Assembly (NCBI GenBank): GCA_020630875.1
Contig: JAHDIH010000001.1
Coordinates: 620,001-684,000 of the forward strand
Direction: 5' to 3'
From: Deltaproteobacteria bacterium
GTDB lineage: Bacteria > Myxococcota_A > Polyangia > Haliangiales > Haliangiaceae
DNA: 64,000 nucleotides
Below the pieces are notes generated by a model, which saw nothing but the letters and a program-made list of their open reading frames with translations, was not told the origin of the DNA and ran no database searches. Positions 60,468-64,000 of the stretch are shown piece by piece. Within the stretch, counting starts at the first letter, position 1; the number at the start of each line of letters is the position of its first letter. A program made the translations under genes and the position numbers.

Positions 60468-61829
60468 ATGAGGATAGTTACTTTTGTGATCGCTGTTCAC
60501 TTTCTGGGTTGTGCGGAGGTACATTCTCATGAAGAGGTGGTAAGAGACCCAGCTGATGCGGTTGGAAACTTTTGGTGGGTGACCAACCCTACTACTGTGA
60601 CTTCCGATGATTTGGTGGCAAGCGGGTTTCAAGCACCAGACGGTGCGATGTCGGACGAGACTCCAGAAGAATCCAACGTTTTCAGTTTAGCTCCCTCAGC
60701 ACCAGAAGAAAATGAACCAAGTGATCAAAAGGAGCCAGACACTGCGATTGCAGCGGTTTGCGATCAGTGGGCGACACTTTTCAATAGAGTTTGGACCTAC
60801 CACCAACCGTACTCTCAATCAGTTCATTTTTTGGATATGTCAGCATCTGGATTTACGCGCTACATCGATATTGACATCATGTACTATCAATACTATTCGC
60901 GAATTGACTTTATCATCAGAGCTCCAGACGGGACTACCAAGACCATAACCGACTCGTCGGGAGTTGGGACTCACTACTTGCGGCAAACGATTGACATGGG
61001 AAAGTCGGTTTCTCGTAATGGCAGGTGGACAATTACAGCTAAGTCTCAGGGGTCTTACAATGGATACGGGTTTTGGTTAGGGTATGTGAAGGCAAAGCTT
61101 TCAGGTCCTTGTGGTGCTATTGGCGGCGGCGGACAAGATAGCGGAACTACGTACACCATCGGATCTGCTAGTTGCGATCAAACCTTATCCCGAACCAGAA
61201 ATCATGACTTCCGTGAGCAGGAATGGGTAGAGCAAGTAGCTAGTTTCAGCGGCGGTACTAATGTACAAGTAGAAGTAAACGCAAGTTTCTATCATGAGAG
61301 ACCTCAGGATGTTCATGCTGTCTTAGTGGGACCTAAGGGCCAATCCGTTGACTTATGGAATCGGCAAAACTCGGCATCAAAAACCTTCTCCGTAAGCACG
61401 GTGCTTCATGACTGGCAAGGTGTTGACACCACAGGAGATTGGAAGCTGAGATTCATCGATACTCGCAGTGATCAGTACATAGGATATCTCGATAGCTGGA
61501 GCATCAAACCGGTCTGCAGTTGTCCCGCAAACTATACACTCACCGCGACGCAACAAAGCCGATGCAGTCAATTTTGTAACGCGATGGATAACACTTGCGG
61601 CCTCTTGGATTATAACGCCTGCTACGCGTTCTGTGAGCAGGAAATCAAAGATAGTGCTGGCGGCTGTGAAGACAAGTACTACCGAGCGATGCTGAATTCA
61701 ACGTTGACCTCTCAGCTGCCTAACCACTATGGATGCCAAGGGTTTGCATTGAGCGAGGCGCCACAAAGCTCTTCGCTACAAACAGCACTAGAGCAATGCA
61801 ACACCTTCCTGGAATTTTGCGCGAAATAG
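60468..61829 (+). CDS. Lipoprotein with two P-domain-like modules and Cys-rich end
   Basis: 453 residues; signal/lipobox MRIVTFVIAVHFLGC. After an acidic spacer come two jelly-roll modules of the P/Homo-B type: residues about 110-225 (YIDIDIMYYQYYSRIDFIIRAPDG ... GRWTITAKS, quoted in part) and about 250-350 (VEVNASFYHERPQDVHAVLVGPKG, TTGDWKLRFIDTRSDQYIGYLDSW). The C-terminal 100 residues have ten cysteines in a helical pattern (CSQFCNAMDNTCGLLDYNAC). P-domains normally accompany subtilases or secreted enzymes; none is attached here. Probably a surface lipoprotein working with the surrounding Cys-rich paralogues. Confidence 0.78.
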   Translation: MRIVTFVIAVHFLGCAEVHSHEEVVRDPADAVGNFWWVTNPTTVTSDDLVASGFQAPDGAMSDETPEESNVFSLAPSAPEENEPSDQKEPDTAIAAVCDQWATLFNRVWTYHQPYSQSVHFLDMSASGFTRYIDIDIMYYQYYSRIDFIIRAPDGTTKTITDSSGVGTHYLRQTIDMGKSVSRNGRWTITAKSQGSYNGYGFWLGYVKAKLSGPCGAIGGGGQDSGTTYTIGSASCDQTLSRTRNHDFREQEWVEQVASFSGGTNVQVEVNASFYHERPQDVHAVLVGPKGQSVDLWNRQNSASKTFSVSTVLHDWQGVDTTGDWKLRFIDTRSDQYIGYLDSWSIKPVCSCPANYTLTATQQSRCSQFCNAMDNTCGLLDYNACYAFCEQEIKDSAGGCEDKYYRAMLNSTLTSQLPNHYGCQGFALSEAPQSSSLQTALEQCNTFLEFCAK

Positions 61830-61891
61830 CAGGGGCTTATTGCCTCGTGGCAACTCTTGTAATGACTAGTTTTCTCTTTTAAACTGCAGCT

Positions 61892-62539
61892 ATGCGAAGG
61901 GGAGCAGGGTGGTGTCTATTTTTTCTAGTCGCGTGCGGTGGAAGTGAAACAGGGAACTCTCCAACGGATGCCGCTCCGCTGACCGACGCCAATCTAGTCG
62001 ATGGTCCATTGCCACCTCCAACAGAAACCGCATCATGCACAATCGACGCCGATTGTGGGACTTCAACTTGTGTTGAAGTAATCGATGGCGGATACAAAGC
62101 TTGTTCCACTCCGGTCAATCCGGCAACGATGGCGACCACCAGCGCCAATGATGAGTGCCCGACTCCTAACTGTACCACGGGAACTTGCTTTGAGCGGTGT
62201 CAACTGGTTCAAGGGATTCCGGCTCCCGTGAATCGTTGTCTGGTTGATGAATGCCAGAGTGATGGCGACTGTAGCGCTCAGCCGAATGGGGTATGCGTTC
62301 CCGCAGGGGTGTTGTTCGCGTCAGCCAGCACCTGCACGTATGGCAACTGCATCTCTGATGCGGGATGTACTGCATCGTCTGGTGGTCGATGCACACCATT
62401 TCTTAACGCGTGTGCGGACGTTCTGGGATTTTTTTGCAGCTATGATACCTCGCCGTGCCGTACGACGGAGGACTGTGTTGATGGTGGTTTTTGTCAGCCG
62501 GATGGCAATGGCGATACGATATGTTCGATGACACCGTAA
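61892..62539 (+). CDS. Cys-rich lipoprotein, DxDC-repeat family (paralogue 3)
   Basis: 215 residues; lipobox FFLVAC (Cys15). Same plan: TDAAPLTDANLVDGP spacer, CTIDADCGTSTC, NRCLVDECQSDGDC, GVCVPAGVLFAS, CTYGNCISDAGC, FFCSYDTSPCR. It is closest by eye to paralogue 2 (shared NDECPTP-CxTGTCF and PAGVL blocks), but lies on the other strand across the P-domain gene. Codon use fits the rest of the window, so recent transfer is not indicated. Confidence 0.78.
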   Translation: MRRGAGWCLFFLVACGGSETGNSPTDAAPLTDANLVDGPLPPPTETASCTIDADCGTSTCVEVIDGGYKACSTPVNPATMATTSANDECPTPNCTTGTCFERCQLVQGIPAPVNRCLVDECQSDGDCSAQPNGVCVPAGVLFASASTCTYGNCISDAGCTASSGGRCTPFLNACADVLGFFCSYDTSPCRTTEDCVDGGFCQPDGNGDTICSMTP

Positions 62540-62613
62540 GAGTATTAGGAAAGCGGCTTGAAGGTTCTGAAGAAGGGCCTTGCGGTACGCAAGTCAGGTG
62601 ATAGAGTGCGAGC

Positions 62614-63246
62614 ATGGACGGAAAAGTTCACGTAATTGATCATCCTCTTATTCAGCACAAGTTGACGATAATGCGTCAGAAGGAAACGAGCACCCGCTCG
62701 TTTCGACAACTGCTCAACGAGCTCAGCATGCTGTTGGCGTACGAAGTAACGAGAGAGTTACCACTTACGGACAAAGAGATAGAAACTCCCGTCGCACCAA
62801 TGACTGGAAAAGTACTCGATGGTAAGAAGCTCGTTTTGGTTTCTATTCTGAGAGCGGGAACGGGAATATTAGATGGGATGCTTTCCATACTTCCGGCCGC
62901 TAGAGTAGGGCACATAGGACTTTACCGCGACCCGGAAACGTTTCAACCTGTAGAGTATTACTACAAAGTCCCCGAGGACATGAGTAACCGGGATGCCATC
63001 GTGGTGGATCCGATGCTCGCCACGGGAAACTCAGCCGTCGCAGCGATTACGTTGTTGAAGCGCTCAAACCCTAAGTCAATTACGTTCGTATGTCTTGTCG
63101 CATGCCCCGAAGGAGTCGCAACCTTACAAAATGCCCATCCAGACGTTACGCTTTATACTCCCGCAATAGATGAGCGCCTCAATGACAAGGGCTATATTGT
63201 TCCTGGGCTCGGCGATGCTGGCGATCGTATGTTTGGCACCAAGTAA
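62614..63246 (+). CDS. upp: Uracil phosphoribosyltransferase
   Basis: 210 residues, the usual length. Makes UMP from uracil and PRPP (pyrimidine salvage). [17 protein letters not shown] at the start, [13 protein letters not shown] (PPi loop), [16 protein letters not shown] (PRPP-binding loop) and [16 protein letters not shown] at the end, where uracil is bound. Well conserved, free-standing. Confidence 0.97.
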   Translation: MDGKVHVIDHPLIQHKLTIMRQKETSTRSFRQLLNELSMLLAYEVTRELPLTDKEIETPVAPMTGKVLDGKKLVLVSILRAGTGILDGMLSILPAARVGHIGLYRDPETFQPVEYYYKVPEDMSNRDAIVVDPMLATGNSAVAAITLLKRSNPKSITFVCLVACPEGVATLQNAHPDVTLYTPAIDERLNDKGYIVPGLGDAGDRMFGTK

Positions 63247-63282
63247 GCTGGAAGAAAATATTTCTGTAAGTATAGTAGTTGC

Positions 63283-63765
63283 ATGTCCAGTCTATCCGAA
63301 TTTTCTGCAGATTTGAGTAATGGAACCAGTCAGTCGTTTGCTGACTATCAAGGCAAGGTTCTACTGATCGTTAACACGGCTAGTGAGTGTGGATTCACCT
63401 ATCAATACGACGGACTAGAAAAACTTCACAATGACTACAAAGACAAAGGTCTTGTGGTGTTGGGATTTCCTTGCAACCAGTTCGGGAAACAAGAACCAGG
63501 AGACAATTCAGCGATTGCTGAGTTTTGCAGGATCAATCATGGTGTAACGTTTCCCCTGTTTGCCAAAGTGGAGGTAAATGGATCAAATACGATTCCGCTA
63601 TTTGCGCATTTAAAAAAGGCAGCTCCAGGACTACTTGGCTCTGAGAAAATTAAATGGAACTTCACCAAGTTTTTGGTGGCAAAAAATGGACACATCACGC
63701 GATATGCGTCCGCAACAAAACCGGCGAAGCTAGTCAAAGATATCGAAAGAGCATTAGCAGCTTAA
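63283..63765 (+). CDS. Glutathione peroxidase (Cys type)
   Basis: 160 residues. NTASECGFTYQYDGLEKL with peroxidatic Cys36 (in place of selenocysteine), VLGFPCNQFGKQEPG, and KIKWNFTKFLV with the catalytic Trp/Asn. It reduces peroxides, usually with thioredoxin in bacteria. A short, cytoplasmic form with no signal peptide. Follows upp by 36 bases, possibly co-transcribed. Confidence 0.95.
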   Translation: MSSLSEFSADLSNGTSQSFADYQGKVLLIVNTASECGFTYQYDGLEKLHNDYKDKGLVVLGFPCNQFGKQEPGDNSAIAEFCRINHGVTFPLFAKVEVNGSNTIPLFAHLKKAAPGLLGSEKIKWNFTKFLVAKNGHITRYASATKPAKLVKDIERALAA

Positions 63766-63766
63766 A

Positions 63767-64000
63767 CTATTCGCAAATGTTTATTCCGCCGGCGTCAAAG
63801 AAGGCGCAGGTTTCACCGCCAATTAAGTTGCAGTCTCCATCGCTTTGGCATTCGTCATGATCGTAGGCACAGTGAAGTCCTTTCGCCTCGAACCCACAAC
63901 TTTGAAGTACCATTGTACACACTCCGTTTTGACCATCGGTGCAGTCCGAATTGGTCATGCAGCTCCCGTAGATACATTGCCGGACGGGGTAGGAAAACAT
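63767..64000 (-). CDS. Cys-rich lipoprotein, DxDC-repeat family (paralogue 4), 5' end outside window
   Basis: Only the last 77 residues are seen: QCIYGSCMTNSDCTDGQNG, GVCTMVLQSC, LHCAYDHDECQSDGDC. The ATG at 64000 is at the very edge of the window and is probably internal; the lipobox and Asp-Ala spacer would lie beyond. Convergent with the glutathione peroxidase gene, two bases away. Confidence 0.72.
   Translation of the reverse strand: MFSYPVRQCIYGSCMTNSDCTDGQNGVCTMVLQSCGFEAKGLHCAYDHDECQSDGDCNLIGGETCAFFDAGGINICE

Overview
The window (64 kb, roughly half G+C) is chromosomal DNA of a Gram-negative, aerobic, probably marine bacterium. Many secreted lipoproteins carry Asp-Ala-rich stretches after the lipidated cysteine and Cys-rich DxxC repeats. 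Together with TPR/outer-membrane proteins, an NtrC-type two-component pair and FHA-GGDEF signalling, this suggests a deltaproteobacterial or Myxococcota-like lineage. That placement rests on style of gene content only; no 16S rRNA is present.

Layout. 1-3.3 kb: the end of guaA, then three exported proteins. 3.3-11.2 kb: an acyl-CoA-synthetase-like protein, TPR proteins, a TPR/beta-barrel protein, a small penicillin-binding protein, pgi, small exported proteins and a decayed metallophosphoesterase. 11.2-16.8 kb: a decayed lipoprotein gene, acetyl-CoA synthetase, sulfoacetaldehyde acetyltransferase (xsc) and a propeller lipoprotein. 16.9-22.6 kb: an FHA-GGDEF cyclase, mutL, a nucleoside hydrolase, miaA and accA. 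22.4-31.8 kb: an M50-like membrane protease, an orphan protein that looks like two fused phage/contractile-system tail-tube domains, a homoserine-kinase-like enzyme, a Cys-rich lipoprotein with a very basic partner, and a complete iron ABC transporter (binding protein, permease, ATPase). 31.8-43.4 kb: an extensin-like zinc peptidase, gcvT-gcvH, a Nudix enzyme, an NtrC/NtrB-like pair facing a phospholipid acyltransferase gene broken by an amber codon, a nitrobindin-like protein and a tandem ATP-grasp (Ddl-like) fusion. 43.4-47.7 kb: a zinc-ribbon/propeller membrane protein, amt, and the classical tRNA-Thr, tRNA-Tyr, tRNA-Gly, tRNA-Thr, tuf operon behind a strong sigma70-type promoter.

47.7-60 kb looks accessory. 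It holds a repeat-rich non-coding stretch after tuf, poorly conserved membrane proteins, a tandem duplication of tRNA-Leu that also copied the start of a neighbouring gene, an OafA/SGNH acyltransferase, an LTA-synthase-like sulfatase-fold protein, a decayed paralogue of the lipoprotein at 10.5 kb, a lipoprotein followed by a papain/transglutaminase-like Cys-His-Asp protein, and alkB. 59-64 kb contains four paralogous Cys-rich lipoproteins around a double P-domain lipoprotein, plus upp and a glutathione peroxidase.

Main points for follow-up: the solitary two-domain tail-tube protein (23.8 kb), the lipoprotein/Cys-His-Asp protein pair (55.9-57.9 kb), the Cys-rich lipoprotein cluster, the tandem ATP-grasp fusion, the xsc-acsA pair, three genes interrupted by stops or frameshifts that ordinary ORF calling misreads, and a set of helically phased TTGCCG iterons next to a sigma54-like promoter.
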